A stretch of 64,000 nt of DNA from Alistipes shahii WAL 8301 (GTDB lineage Bacteria > Bacteroidota > Bacteroidia > Bacteroidales > Rikenellaceae): contig NZ_CP102253.1 in assembly GCF_025145845.1 (NCBI RefSeq), positions 1,364,001 through 1,428,000 on the forward strand, read 5' to 3'. This document shows positions 16,423-25,763 of this stretch, piece after piece. The translations under genes were made by a program, and so were the position numbers. The first letter of the stretch is position 1; the number at the start of each line of letters is the position of its first letter. The notes beneath the pieces are model-generated. The model worked only from the letters and a program-made list of their open reading frames with translations, did no database searches and was not told where the DNA came from.

Positions 16423-16699
16423 CTGGTTATCACCATTTTGCAAAGGTCTCGACCGATTCCCCGAACCGGAAGCGGAAAGCAAGCCGGAGAAAACTGTTGG
16501 GTGGCAAAAAAGTGGGCAGAGACGATTTGGGCTTCCGAAAACAGGATTGCCACCTTTTTAGCCCGCAATACATTGTTTTGCTGCGTTTTACACCGCAATA
16601 AAGTTTCCTTGCAGACGTTTTGTCAATCCTTAAAATGTCACGAGTTATGAGACAAGAAACTTTTACCATCCTTTTCCTAATGCGAAAAGAACGACCGAA

Positions 16700-17554
16700 G
16701 TGGGCGTGCGCATCACGCAGCGCACGGCAGACAAGTACGAGCGGCTGCTGCGCTACCTCAAACAGTATCTCGCCCAACGCGGCAAAGCCGAGGATATTCC
16801 CGTTGAACGGATGAACTACGAGTTTCTGGACGGCTTCAACCTCTTCCTGCAAACCGCCCACCGCTGCCGCCACAACGGAGCGGTCGCCGTGATGAACTGT
16901 CTGCGCAACTTTGTCCTCTACTGCCTGCGCAACGAGTGGATCACGAAAAATCCGTTTCGCTACTATAAACTCAAAGAAGACGAGGTGCAGGCCAAGGAGC
17001 ACCTCACGGCGCATGAACTGGAACTACTGAGCCGCAAGGCGCTCGACCACCGGCTGGCCCGCATCCGCGACGTCTTCGTCTTCTGCTGTCTGACGGGGCT
17101 GGCCTTCGCCGATGCCGACCACCTGCGGCGCGAGCACCTCTCGCAGGACGACGAAGGCCGCTGGTGGATTCACAAGCCCCGCGAGAAGACCTCCGTGATG
17201 AGCCGTATCCCGCTACTCCCGGCCACACTCGAAATCCTGCGCCGCTACGAGCACGACGAAGTATGCGTCGCACGCTCACGGGTGCTCCCTACGCCGAGTA
17301 ACCAAAAGATGAACGCGTACCTGAAAGAGATAGCAGCCGTGTGCGGCATCAACAAAGTGCTGACCACCCACGTTGCCCGCCACACCTTCGCCTGCATGGC
17401 CGTCGAATACGGCATGCCGATTGACGTTCTAGCCAAGATTCTCGGCCACTCGAACACCAACACGACGCGCCACTACGCCAAGTTCTCCGAGACAGTCATC
17501 GGCCGCGAAATGGAGATGTTCGGACAAAAACTGACATCGGCCGCCGCGGAGTAA
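16700..17554 (+). pseudogene. 5'-truncated integrase (tyrosine recombinase)
   Basis: A 284-residue ORF opening on GTG that begins inside a Bacteroides-type integrase. It has a SAM-like domain (RTADKYERLLRYLKQYL, then NYEFLDGFNLFLQT) and a catalytic domain with LTGLAFADADHL, HVARHTFACMAVEYGM and LGHSNTNTTRHYAKF including the nucleophile Tyr. Full-length relatives are ~400 residues; the ~100-residue arm-binding domain is missing. In another frame, an ATG at 16647 gives MRQETFTILFLMRKER, which resembles the normal start of such integrases, so an internal deletion that also shifted the frame is plausible. The catalytic domain is complete, but arm-site binding and excision are probably lost. Followed by mobilization genes. 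Confidence 0.75.
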
Positions 17555-17639
17555 CATTCCGGGTTTTAAGAGAGCAAGTTTATGTTTCGGGTGCCCCGAA
17601 ACCCTTGCAGATTCATCCCGCTGGTCTCAAATGGATATA

Positions 17640-17987
17640 ATGAAAAAGAATCCCAAAGGCGGACGTCCGCCCAAATCCGCAAGCGAAAAGCTCAAGGAGC
17701 GGCTGACCGTGAAGATGGCCGCAGCAGACTACTACGCCCTGCGCGGCAAGGCGCGGGCGGCAGGTCTCACCTGGGCCGAATACGCCCGGACGGCGCTCTC
17801 AAGGAGCGTCGTCCGCCAGCGCCTCACGGCAGAACAGATGACCCTGCTGCGGCAGCTCGCCGGTATGGCCAACAACCTCAATCAGCTCGCCCGAAAAGCC
17901 AACTCCGCCGGATATGTTCAGGCAGCGGCGGAGTGCACAGCTCTGATCGAAAAGATAGATACGCTAATAGATCAAATTAACGAATAA
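17640..17987 (+). CDS. MobC-like mobilization accessory protein
   Basis: A ~115-residue basic protein: KKNPKGGRPPKSASEKLKERLTVKM, then a ribbon-helix-helix-like part and LLRQLAGMANNLNQLARKANSAG, the hallmark of MobC/relaxosome accessory proteins. These bind near oriT and help the relaxase nick DNA. The ATG at 17640 is preferred to 17631. The stop is 2 bp before the relaxase start, so the two are coupled. Role inferred from family and neighbour. Confidence 0.85.
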   Translation: MKKNPKGGRPPKSASEKLKERLTVKMAAADYYALRGKARAAGLTWAEYARTALSRSVVRQRLTAEQMTLLRQLAGMANNLNQLARKANSAGYVQAAAECTALIEKIDTLIDQINE

Positions 17988-17989
17988 CC

Positions 17990-18877
17990 ATGATTGCCAA
18001 AATATCGAAAGGCGGTTCGTTCGGCGGAGCCGTCGATTACGTCCTTGACAAAGGAAAAGACGCCGAATTGCTCGCCGGACTGGGCGTCCGGATGAAAGAC
18101 CGGGATTCCATCGTCCGCAGCTTCCGAATGCAGGCGGCACTGAATCCGCATCTTTCGAAGCCCGTCGGCCACATCGTCCTCGCCTTTTCGGCACAGGACG
18201 CCGCACGGCTCGACAACAGGCGGATGGTCGGAATCGCCGCGGAGTATCTCTCCGGCATGGGCATCCGAAACACGCAGTTCATCATCGCCCGCCACCGCGA
18301 CCGGGAACATCCCCATCTGCATATCCTTTTCAACCGGGTGGACAACGACGGCCGTACCGTCTCCGACCGCAACGACCGCTACCGTTCGGAGCGACTCTGC
18401 AAGGAGCTGACCGTCCGGCATGGGCTCTACTTCGCATCGGGCAAAGAGAATGTCAAGGAGCACCGCCTGCGCGAACCGGACAAAACGAAATATGAAATTT
18501 TCCACGCGCTGCGCGACGCCGTACCCCGCTGCCGCGACTGGCCGGAGTTGACGGCAGCGCTGCGGCACGAAGGGATCGCTACCGAGTTCCGGATGCGCGG
18601 CGGCACATCCGACGTACAAGGCGTCGTCTTCGCCAGGAACGGCTACCCGTTCAACGGTTCGAAAATCGACCGGCAGTTCAGTTTCTCCAAAATCGACCAT
18701 GCGCTGAGCCTGAACCGCCGACAAGCACTCTCCGCAAACGAACGTGGTTCTGTAAGCAATCCGGTCGCATCGTTCAGTCACCTGCTCGAAGATCTTCTGC
18801 AACCGGTCTACGATGCGGACGAAGAACGGCGCCTTCAGGAACGACTGCGCAAAAAGAGAAAACAACACCGACTTTAA
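17990..18877 (+). CDS. Relaxase (MobA/VirD2-like mobilization nuclease)
   Basis: A 295-residue relaxase that nicks oriT and pilots DNA during transfer. Tyr17 in GGAVDYVLDKGKD is the likely nucleophile. The metal-binding HUH signature is HRDREHPHLHILFNRV at about residues 101-116. Downstream sequence includes NDRYRSERLCKELTVRHGL, typical of Bacteroides Mob proteins. At 295 residues it is compact and has no helicase or primase domain. With the MobC-like protein it forms a mobilization module that would need a helper conjugation system. Confidence 0.92.
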   Translation: MIAKISKGGSFGGAVDYVLDKGKDAELLAGLGVRMKDRDSIVRSFRMQAALNPHLSKPVGHIVLAFSAQDAARLDNRRMVGIAAEYLSGMGIRNTQFIIARHRDREHPHLHILFNRVDNDGRTVSDRNDRYRSERLCKELTVRHGLYFASGKENVKEHRLREPDKTKYEIFHALRDAVPRCRDWPELTAALRHEGIATEFRMRGGTSDVQGVVFARNGYPFNGSKIDRQFSFSKIDHALSLNRRQALSANERGSVSNPVASFSHLLEDLLQPVYDADEERRLQERLRKKRKQHRL

Positions 18878-18896
18878 TCGACAATACCTATTATTT

Positions 18897-19559
18897 ATGG
18901 ACACGAACACGATTATCGAACTTTTCGAAGAACTGAGAAAACAACTCACCTCCCTCAGCCGCAGAATAGACGACCGCAACATATCCGCCCCAGCTCCAGT
19001 AACAACGGATGATAAAATCGCCCGACTGCTCGAAACGGCCCAATTCACCCGCACGAATGTCGAACGGGTACGCATGGAACTTGCAGACCGCATTACAACT
19101 ATCGGAAAAGAGACTGAAAACCATACCGAGAAAATTATTGCGGCCGTCGCTCATCCTGCGCAACCCGCAGCCCAACGGCATATCCACGTCATCGACTTCA
19201 ACACCTCGTGGGCACTACTCTATATGGCGATCTCTTTCATCGTGATTCTCTGCGGCGGCATCCATATTACTAAATTATACGACCGTATTGCCAACCTGCG
19301 TGATACGGAATTGAAATACCGTTACGTTCAAATGATGGGCGACATCGACGAGCAAAAATTGCGCAACCTGAACGCCCTCTTCTACGATTCCGAACGCCGC
19401 GCAGACCGTCGCTCGCTCCGGCAACAAGTTGAGCGTTACGAAACAGCCGTCCGGGAAGCAATCGAGAATCAACAACGTAGCGTTATCCGAAAGCAGGAAG
19501 CAGAAGATATCCGGCAAAAAGCAAAGCAGTTCCAAAAGGAATTAGACATTACAAAATAA
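18897..19559 (+). CDS. Mobilization-region membrane protein
   Basis: A 220-residue protein starting MDTNTIIELFEELRKQL. It has a helical N-terminus, one transmembrane segment at about 102-123 (ALLYMAISFIVILCGG) and a long charged coiled-coil C-terminus (LRQQVERYETAVREAIENQQ). Similar small membrane proteins follow relaxase genes in Bacteroides mobilizable elements, but their role is not established. The ATG at 18897 was chosen because the longer frame from 18813 overlaps the relaxase. Confidence 0.65.
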   Translation: MDTNTIIELFEELRKQLTSLSRRIDDRNISAPAPVTTDDKIARLLETAQFTRTNVERVRMELADRITTIGKETENHTEKIIAAVAHPAQPAAQRHIHVIDFNTSWALLYMAISFIVILCGGIHITKLYDRIANLRDTELKYRYVQMMGDIDEQKLRNLNALFYDSERRADRRSLRQQVERYETAVREAIENQQRSVIRKQEAEDIRQKAKQFQKELDITK

Positions 19560-19562
19560 TCA

Positions 19563-19600
19563 TACGCGCCTGTTATCTAATCAGAGTTAACAGGCGCGTA
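19563..19600. terminator. Hairpin between mob genes and hsdR
   Basis: Perfect 13-bp stem (19563-19575 with 19588-19600) between convergent genes. The T-tracts beside it are weak, so it may terminate in either direction or be partly rho-dependent. Confidence 0.6.
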
Positions 19601-19670
19601 TTACTTATCTTGCAAGATCATTATGCAACTCTTCTATACGACTCTTCCAACTTACCCATAGCTATCCCAT

Positions 19671-22600
19671 TCAATTATTTTCGTTCCACTTCTTACACTG
19701 CTCCATAATCGTATTCAAAGCATCTTCCTGCCCTGCAGGCGGATAATCATACTTTTTCAACAACCGTTTGACAATACGCCGCATTCCGGCACGAGCACTC
19801 TCCTTCATATTCCAGTCGATCGTTTTGTTACGCCGGAGTGCATCCGTCAGCTCACGTGTAATAGCGATCAACTGATCGTTGGAATAGAAATCTTTTACAG
19901 CCTCAGGCTTGGTCAACGCATCATAAAAGGCAAGTTCTTCGCTGTTCAGATTAAGCGACTCGCCGGCCTTTTCGCCGAAAACGATCTCACGGGCTATTTT
20001 CAGTAATTCTTCGATAACCTCTTCGTTCGTCAGCATCCCTTTCAAATAGCGACTCATGGCATCGGACAGAATTTCCGAAAACTTCTCGGCTCGTACCGTA
20101 TTCGTTCGCTGATATAGTTGTACCTGTTCTGCAATCAACCTACGCAATAATTCTACGGCGAAATTCCGTTCCTTCATCCGGGCAACCTCTTCAAGGAATT
20201 TCGGATCGAACAAAGAGAACTCCTCCTTAATATCGGAGAAAAGATTAATTACCCCTTCGCTCTTGATACTCTGCTTGAGCAATTCATTAATACGCCCGTT
20301 GATCTCACGGAACGAAATCTTACCCTTGCCCTCCACGCGCGTCAGTAATGTGCGCACCGCCTCAAAATAGGCAGCTTCGATACGCTGCTCGTAATTCAGC
20401 AAACTCTGACAAAGCGACAATGCCTGCCGCAGCAGCAGCGCCTCTTTGATATAGAGTTTTTTCGTTTCCATCCGCTCAGGGGACTGCATGAAATCGACAC
20501 CTCCGCTGATGGCTTTCGCCCGCTCCAAATCAGACTTACCGAAGAAAGCGCCATAATTGAATCCATACATCAGATCACGGCAAACGTCCAGTTTCTTTTG
20601 AAACTCCGGATAGGCGGTTTTAGCCACATCCGTATCACCATAATTTTTGCGGTCACGGTATGTATAATCGTTCATCGCCGTCTTCAACGCCGAAGCGATA
20701 CCCACATAATCCACAACCAAACCGCCTTGTTTATCCCCGAACACACGATTCACACGAGCAATAGCCTGCATTAGATTGTGTCCGGACATCGGTTTATAAA
20801 CATACATCGTCGAAAGCGAAGGTACGTCGAAACCCGTAAGCCACATATCAACTACGATGACGATTTTCAACGAGCTGTCGTTGTCTTTGAACCTCTTCTC
20901 CAACTCTTTCTTGTGGGAATCATTTCCGATAATCGCCCGCCAGTCTTCCGGATCTTTATTACCGGAAGTCATCACAACAGCCAGCTTGTCACCCCATACC
21001 GGGCGCATTTCGAGAATCCGACGGTAAATCTTGATCGCTATCGGCCGCGAATAGGCTACTATCATCGCCTTACCCGTCTGCTCGTATTGCCGGAATTCCT
21101 CATAGTGTTTTACGATGTCCTCGCACAATGATGCCACCGTCGCGTCAGCTCCAAAGATCGAATCGAGCCGCCCCAATTCACGCTTGCTTTTCTCAATGAC
21201 ATACTCTTCCGCTTCCTCGGCCATCGCATCATACTCCGCATCAATACGTCGCAAGGTCTGCTCGTCGAGTTTCAGATTGATTACACGGCTCTCGTAAAAT
21301 ACCGGCCGTGTCGCACCGTCATCCACCGACTGCGTCATATCGTACACGTCGATGTAATCGCCGAATACTTCGCGTGTCGACCGATCTTTTTGCGCAATAG
21401 GCGTTCCGGTAAACCCGATATAGGTAGCATTCGGCAACGCATTACGCACCAGACGCGCCGCGCCGATTACAACTTTGGCCTGCATCACCCCGTCAGCATC
21501 CGTAACCATTCGGACCCTCTCCTCCAATCCATATTGACTGCGATGCGCCTCGTCGGCCATAACGACTATGTTTCGTCGTATCGAAAGCGGTTCTTCGCTC
21601 TCCTCGAATTTCTGCATCGTCGAGAAAAAGATACCGTTCGCTTCGCGTCCCGCCAATAATTCCCGAAGATGAGCCCGACTTTCGGCTTGCACGGGTGTCT
21701 GACGCAAAAAATCCCTGCAACAAGCGAACTGCCGGTACAACTGGCCGTCCAAATCGTTACGGTCTGTCAGCACGACAATCGTCGGCGACGACATCGCCTG
21801 CTGCAACTGCTTGGCGAAAAAGACCATCGACAATGACTTTCCGCTGCCCTGCGTATGCCAAAACACGCCACCCCGACCATCCGTCTCAGCTGCTTTGACC
21901 GTCGAAAGCACAGCCTTGCGTACGGCATAAAACTGATGATAGGCACTTAATATCTTAACGCGCTGTTTACCGTCTTTCGAGTAGCAAATAAAATTCCGCA
22001 ACAATTCAACAAACCGCGTTTTTTCGAACATTCCCGCGAAAAGCACATCGAAATTCGCGCTATGGGTATCCTCATAACTCCCATCCACCGTCTTCCACTG
22101 CATAAAACGGTCTTCACCCGCCGTGATCGTCCCCGCCTTAGTCATCCCCTGATCGCTCATCACACAAAAAGCGTTATAGATAAAGAGTGACGGAATCTCC
22201 TGCATATAGTTACGCAATTGTGCATAAGCTTCCGACACGTCCGTATTCTCACGCGAGGGCGATTTGAGCTCGACCACCACCAGCGGCAATCCATTGACAA
22301 ATACGATCATATCCGCACGCCTTACCGAGTGCCCATCGACCGTCCATTGATTAGCGATTGTAAACCGATTATGTAATGGTGAATCATAATCGACAAGCCG
22401 GACATTTGCAGAGCATTGCTCGCGGCCATCGAAATAATTGACAGCTACGCCATTTTGCAAGTAATCCGTGAACAATTCATTCTTCTGTACCAACGTTCCA
22501 CCCTCATAAGTTCGAATCTTCACCATGGCTTCGTCAATAGCGGCCTGTGGCAGACCACGATTGATCTGCGGCAACACAGCCTCCAGCGCCTCCACGTAAA

Positions 22601-22712
22601 GCGGTTCTGCATAGTCGCGTATCACATTGGGGCCGTACACATAATCGTAACCTAATTGCTCTCGAAACAACTCGAGAATGGCGTTTTCAAAATCATCTTC
22701 GGTGAAGTGCAT
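19671..22712 (-). CDS. hsdR: Type I restriction enzyme subunit R
   Basis: A 1013-residue HsdR, the normal length. The N-terminal PD-(D/E)xK nuclease domain includes ADMIVFVNGLPLVVVELKSP (~133-152). The SF2 translocase has HTQGSGKSLSM (~285, Walker A), MADEAHRSQYG (~386, DEAH), VIGAARLVRNALPNATYIGFTGTP and MLTGFDVPS-like WLTGFDVPSLSTMYV. A helical C-terminal domain binds the methylase core. It translocates and cleaves DNA unmethylated at the site set by HsdS. It lies 7 bp behind the FRG gene, with which it is probably cotranscribed, and is separated from hsdM by the invertible hsdS block. Confidence 0.96.
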   Translation of the reverse strand: MHFTEDDFENAILELFREQLGYDYVYGPNVIRDYAEPLYVEALEAVLPQINRGLPQAAIDEAMVKIRTYEGGTLVQKNELFTDYLQNGVAVNYFDGREQCSANVRLVDYDSPLHNRFTIANQWTVDGHSVRRADMIVFVNGLPLVVVELKSPSRENTDVSEAYAQLRNYMQEIPSLFIYNAFCVMSDQGMTKAGTITAGEDRFMQWKTVDGSYEDTHSANFDVLFAGMFEKTRFVELLRNFICYSKDGKQRVKILSAYHQFYAVRKAVLSTVKAAETDGRGGVFWHTQGSGKSLSMVFFAKQLQQAMSSPTIVVLTDRNDLDGQLYRQFACCRDFLRQTPVQAESRAHLRELLAGREANGIFFSTMQKFEESEEPLSIRRNIVVMADEAHRSQYGLEERVRMVTDADGVMQAKVVIGAARLVRNALPNATYIGFTGTPIAQKDRSTREVFGDYIDVYDMTQSVDDGATRPVFYESRVINLKLDEQTLRRIDAEYDAMAEEAEEYVIEKSKRELGRLDSIFGADATVASLCEDIVKHYEEFRQYEQTGKAMIVAYSRPIAIKIYRRILEMRPVWGDKLAVVMTSGNKDPEDWRAIIGNDSHKKELEKRFKDNDSSLKIVIVVDMWLTGFDVPSLSTMYVYKPMSGHNLMQAIARVNRVFGDKQGGLVVDYVGIASALKTAMNDYTYRDRKNYGDTDVAKTAYPEFQKKLDVCRDLMYGFNYGAFFGKSDLERAKAISGGVDFMQSPERMETKKLYIKEALLLRQALSLCQSLLNYEQRIEAAYFEAVRTLLTRVEGKGKISFREINGRINELLKQSIKSEGVINLFSDIKEEFSLFDPKFLEEVARMKERNFAVELLRRLIAEQVQLYQRTNTVRAEKFSEILSDAMSRYLKGMLTNEEVIEELLKIAREIVFGEKAGESLNLNSEELAFYDALTKPEAVKDFYSNDQLIAITRELTDALRRNKTIDWNMKESARAGMRRIVKRLLKKYDYPPAGQEDALNTIMEQCKKWNENN

Positions 22713-22719
22713 ATAATTG

Positions 22720-24003
22720 TTATTTTTTCACATACAAGTTAACAAGCTGTGATACCATATTACGCGCAGATTGCGTTGCGACATCAGAACTAATAGATTG
22801 TAAAGACAGGCTTCGTTTGATTTTACGTCTCAAATCACTAATGGTCGCTTCCTTATTGGCCCAATCTATATATTCGGTTTGCCGTGTAATAATTCGAAGA
22901 ACATTCTGTTTTATAGCATCATCTGAAATATATTGTGATACGATATCATAAATAGCCTTATCAACTAACTCTTCTTTCACTACGGATTCAGCTATCTCAA
23001 CTCTTTCCTTAGATTCTTCAGCTTTTATTGCATCAAAATCTATCTTTTCAAAAGATGAAGCGCTTCTGACATTAGATTTACACATACTATATTTGATATA
23101 TGCCATCTGATGCTCCAACTCCGGAAATAAAGCCCCTTGGTTTATATTGTAGAAATTCAATTCTTCTAAAAGGCTTTCCTTACTTCCGGCCGGTATGATT
23201 ATCCTTTCGCTCGCAAACTGGCTATTTAAAGAACAACTGCTCTTTTCGATCCGACTGACGCCGTAATCAGATTTATTGAGTTGAATATTAATGCTACCCG
23301 AAAGCAAAAAGGCTCCGCTCTGCCGAATCAAACGTTCATTGTTGAATGTCGATATAACAAAGTAGGCATTTTGCATCACCTTTGCCAGTTCCTCAAAATC
23401 CTCGGCTTGTTTTATTTGACTGCGTAATCCTAATTTCTCGACCAATTGATGCAATACAATATCTCCGTTGAAATCCATTTCCGCAATTCGAGCCAACAGA
23501 TCAATATCATCTGAATTATGCTTATGTCCATAAGCCCGTCTATAATAAACAGCCCCATCGACATCATATTCATTATCAAATGGATGATCGGAATCGACAT
23601 CAATAGTATCAGATTCTTTATAATTCTTGTCGTAGTTTTCTTTATCTTCACATTTTGCACACGCAAAATACAACGCGACTAAAGGGTTTAGCGTTACATC
23701 CAACATTCTGGTTGGCAGTCCATAATGTTGTAATTTTGTCAGTCGTTCAAATGCGCTTCGGCCACCAAATTCAAAAGGAGCACGAGCACAAGCTTCGGAT
23801 ATAATATCGGATTCAATCGTCAGGTTATTCTCTCTAAATAAACATGGGCGCACATCCCAATTTTTATTGGATTGGCCCCTGAAAAAGAATCGCTCATTGC
23901 TACCTTCATTGGCAGCTTGCAACTGAGAAATATATGCAACATATTCCGACAATGTATTGACGATTACATTGCCGTTTGAATCAATATTAAGATCTAATTC
24001 CAT
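22720..24003 (-). CDS. FRG-domain protein
   Basis: A 427-residue cytosolic protein with an FRG domain in the N-terminal half: FFRGQSNKNWDVRPCLFRE (~42-60, with the eponymous F-R-G) and LQHYGLPTRMLDVTLNPLVALYFAC (~110-135). The C-terminal ~150 residues are helical and charged. FRG proteins are often found in defence islands, including inside type I RM loci; their biochemical activity is not settled. AT-rich relative to the core genes around it, a sign of transfer. It has its own -7 box and heads the FRG-hsdR unit. Confidence 0.88.
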   Translation of the reverse strand: MELDLNIDSNGNVIVNTLSEYVAYISQLQAANEGSNERFFFRGQSNKNWDVRPCLFRENNLTIESDIISEACARAPFEFGGRSAFERLTKLQHYGLPTRMLDVTLNPLVALYFACAKCEDKENYDKNYKESDTIDVDSDHPFDNEYDVDGAVYYRRAYGHKHNSDDIDLLARIAEMDFNGDIVLHQLVEKLGLRSQIKQAEDFEELAKVMQNAYFVISTFNNERLIRQSGAFLLSGSINIQLNKSDYGVSRIEKSSCSLNSQFASERIIIPAGSKESLLEELNFYNINQGALFPELEHQMAYIKYSMCKSNVRSASSFEKIDFDAIKAEESKERVEIAESVVKEELVDKAIYDIVSQYISDDAIKQNVLRIITRQTEYIDWANKEATISDLRRKIKRSLSLQSISSDVATQSARNMVSQLVNLYVKK

Positions 24004-24022
24004 TAGAAATCCCAGTTTAATA

Positions 24023-24030
24023 CAAATATA
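24023..24030 (-). promoter_or_regulatory. -7 box of FRG-hsdR
   Basis: TATATTTG on the minus strand, 19 nt before the ATG at 24003. It lets hsdR be expressed independently of hsdM and of the orientation of the hsdS block. Confidence 0.55.
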
Positions 24031-24052
24031 ACAAAAATAGAAATTACAATAG

Positions 24053-24060
24053 TAACTTTG
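24053..24060 (+). promoter_or_regulatory. -7-like box abutting recombination site 1
   Basis: TAACTTTG ending at the first base of recombination site 1, pointing into the half hsdS cassette. It could transcribe whatever module lies next to this end of the invertible block. No -33 element is obvious. Confidence 0.35.
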
Positions 24061-24681
24061 ATAAATGATAATTTAGAGGAGCAGGCCAAAGCGTTGTTTA
24101 AGTCGTGGTTTGTGGATTTCGATCGAAACGAATGGGTTCACTGTGAATTAGGAGATATCACACTTATTACTGCTGGAGGTGATAGGCCTTCAAAATATAC
24201 TAATAAAAAGACTATTGAGTGTCATGTTCCTATATATTCTAATGGAATAGATAATGAAGGATTATATGGTTATACAAATGTTGCAAAAATTCACGAGGAA
24301 AGTATAACTATTTCTGCAAGAGGAACTATAGGTTATGTCTGTTTGAGATTAGAACCATATGTTCCTATTGTCCGGCTAATTTCAATAATCCCTAATAAAA
24401 AAGAGTTGTCTGCAAAATATTTATACTTGTGGGCATTAACTCAGAATATTACAGGAACGGGGACGACTCAGCAACAATTGACTGTTCCGATTTTCAGAAA
24501 AACTCCAATATCAATACCCTCTGACACTAAATTGAAGCAATTTAACTCTATTGCTGATCCTTTATTTAGTCAAATTGAATCTAATAAAAAAGAAAACATA
24601 AAATTATCCACTCTCCGCGATACCCTTCTACCCAAACTCATGTCCGGTGAGATCTCCGTTGAGGAGGTTTCCCTCGATTAG
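24058..24681 (+). pseudogene. hsdS: Partial hsdS: silent C-terminal specificity cassette (TRD2b)
   Basis: A 207-codon frame lacking the N-terminal recognition domain. It opens inside the central conserved region (INDNLEEQAKALFKSWFVD), continues into a second target-recognition domain (CELGDITLITAGGDRPSKYT to TTQQQLTVPIFRKTPISIP) and ends in the conserved tail LRDTLLPKLMSGE. The first 57 bp and last 90 bp are near-identical to the matching parts of the full hsdS at 25764. It starts only on TTG, so it is probably a storage cassette, expressed when an inversion joins it to a head. Confidence 0.88.
24060..24076 (+). repeat. hsdS recombination site 1
   Basis: Core ATAAATGATAATTTAG in plus orientation at the left edge of cassette TRD2b. 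It encodes the INDNL residues of the central HsdS region. Confidence 0.85.
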
Positions 24682-24685
24682 CTTG

Positions 24686-24702
24686 CTAAATTATCATTTA
24701 TC
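24686..24702 (-). repeat. hsdS recombination site 2
   Basis: The same core in inverted orientation, just behind the stop of cassette TRD2b and 3 bp before the recombinase -7 box. Sites 1 and 2 are a perfect 17-bp inverted repeat. Confidence 0.85.
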
Positions 24703-24705
24703 GGT

Positions 24706-24713
24706 TATCTTTG
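24706..24713 (+). promoter_or_regulatory. -7 box of the recombinase gene
   Basis: TATCTTTG, 55 nt before the ATG at 24769. A possible -33 TTGC at 24684 overlaps recombination site 2, so site occupancy could influence recombinase transcription. Confidence 0.6.
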
Positions 24714-24768
24714 TGTGTATTTCAATGGACTGCGTAACTTTATCAATTTCAATAATACAAACGCAGCC

Positions 24769-25761
24769 ATGAAAGAAAAACTAATTGACGAAATTAAAAC
24801 CGCGATGCGTACCGTCATTACGGCAGATCAAATGAGCATCTTATGCAACGTGCTGAATCGCACATTGCAAAATATTGACATCGCAGAAAAGCTTCCGGAT
24901 AGCGAAGCACGAATCAAGGCTAATTCTCAACTGCAAACGCTATTTATATCAGCCAAGCGCGTCGAGGGATGCTCCGAGAAAACACTGAAATATTATGCTT
25001 CGACTATCGAATATATGTTACGGCAGATCGACAAGAATATCATCGATATAACAACGACCGATCTACGATGTTATCTTGCATCATACCAATCGAATAACCA
25101 ATCATCAAAAGTTACCATAGACAATATCCGCAGAATTTTCTCAAGCTTTTTCGCATGGCTCGAAGACGAAGATTATATCCTTAAAAGCCCGGTGAGACGC
25201 ATCCATAAAGTTAAAACAGGCTCCTTAATTAAAGAGGTGCTATCTGATGAAAATCTCGAAATTTTGCGTGACAACTGCACCCATATACGAGATCTGGCAA
25301 TCGTAGATATGCTATCGTCTACCGGCATCCGCGTCGGCGAACTGGTAAAAATTAATCGAGAGGATATAGACTTTCACGAACGCGAGTGCATCGTTTTCGG
25401 TAAAGGCAACAAAGAACGGGAAGTCTATTTCAACGCCCGCACAAAAATTCATCTGAAACAATACCTCGAAAGCCGGACAGATGACAATCCGGCACTCTTC
25501 GTATCCATCGCTAAGCCGCATAATCGGCTTAAAATTAGCGGAGTGGAGTTACGGCTCCGCCAGCTCGGCCGCAAAGTTTCGATTCACAAAGTTCATCCGC
25601 ATAAATTCCGCCGAACACTTGCTACAATGGCCATTGATAAAGGAATGCCGATCGAACAGGTGCAGAAGCTATTGGGACACGTCAAGATCGACACCACAAT
25701 GCACTATGCAATGGTTAATCAAAGCAATGTCAAAATCTCACATCGGAAATATATAAATTAG
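24769..25761 (+). CDS. Tyrosine recombinase of the hsdS shufflon
   Basis: A 330-residue phage-integrase-family recombinase located inside the invertible block. The core-binding domain is about 60-150 (GCSEKTLKYYASTIEYML). The catalytic domain shows LSSTGIRVGELVKINRED (first Arg), HPHKFRRTLATMAIDKGM, LLGHVKIDTTMHYAMV and the Tyr nucleophile. Relatives of this type beside hsdS cassettes invert them through short inverted repeats. The ATG at 24769 was chosen over 24715, which lies right at the promoter. The stop is 2 bp before the full-length hsdS, so both probably share a transcript. Confidence 0.92.
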   Translation: MKEKLIDEIKTAMRTVITADQMSILCNVLNRTLQNIDIAEKLPDSEARIKANSQLQTLFISAKRVEGCSEKTLKYYASTIEYMLRQIDKNIIDITTTDLRCYLASYQSNNQSSKVTIDNIRRIFSSFFAWLEDEDYILKSPVRRIHKVKTGSLIKEVLSDENLEILRDNCTHIRDLAIVDMLSSTGIRVGELVKINREDIDFHERECIVFGKGNKEREVYFNARTKIHLKQYLESRTDDNPALFVSIAKPHNRLKISGVELRLRQLGRKVSIHKVHPHKFRRTLATMAIDKGMPIEQVQKLLGHVKIDTTMHYAMVNQSNVKISHRKYIN

Positions 25762-25763
25762 AT

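Noticed and set aside
16286..19600. Direct repeat of the tRNA-Leu 3' end as an attachment site
   Set aside because: No second copy of GTTCGAGTCCC-type sequence was seen downstream within the window.
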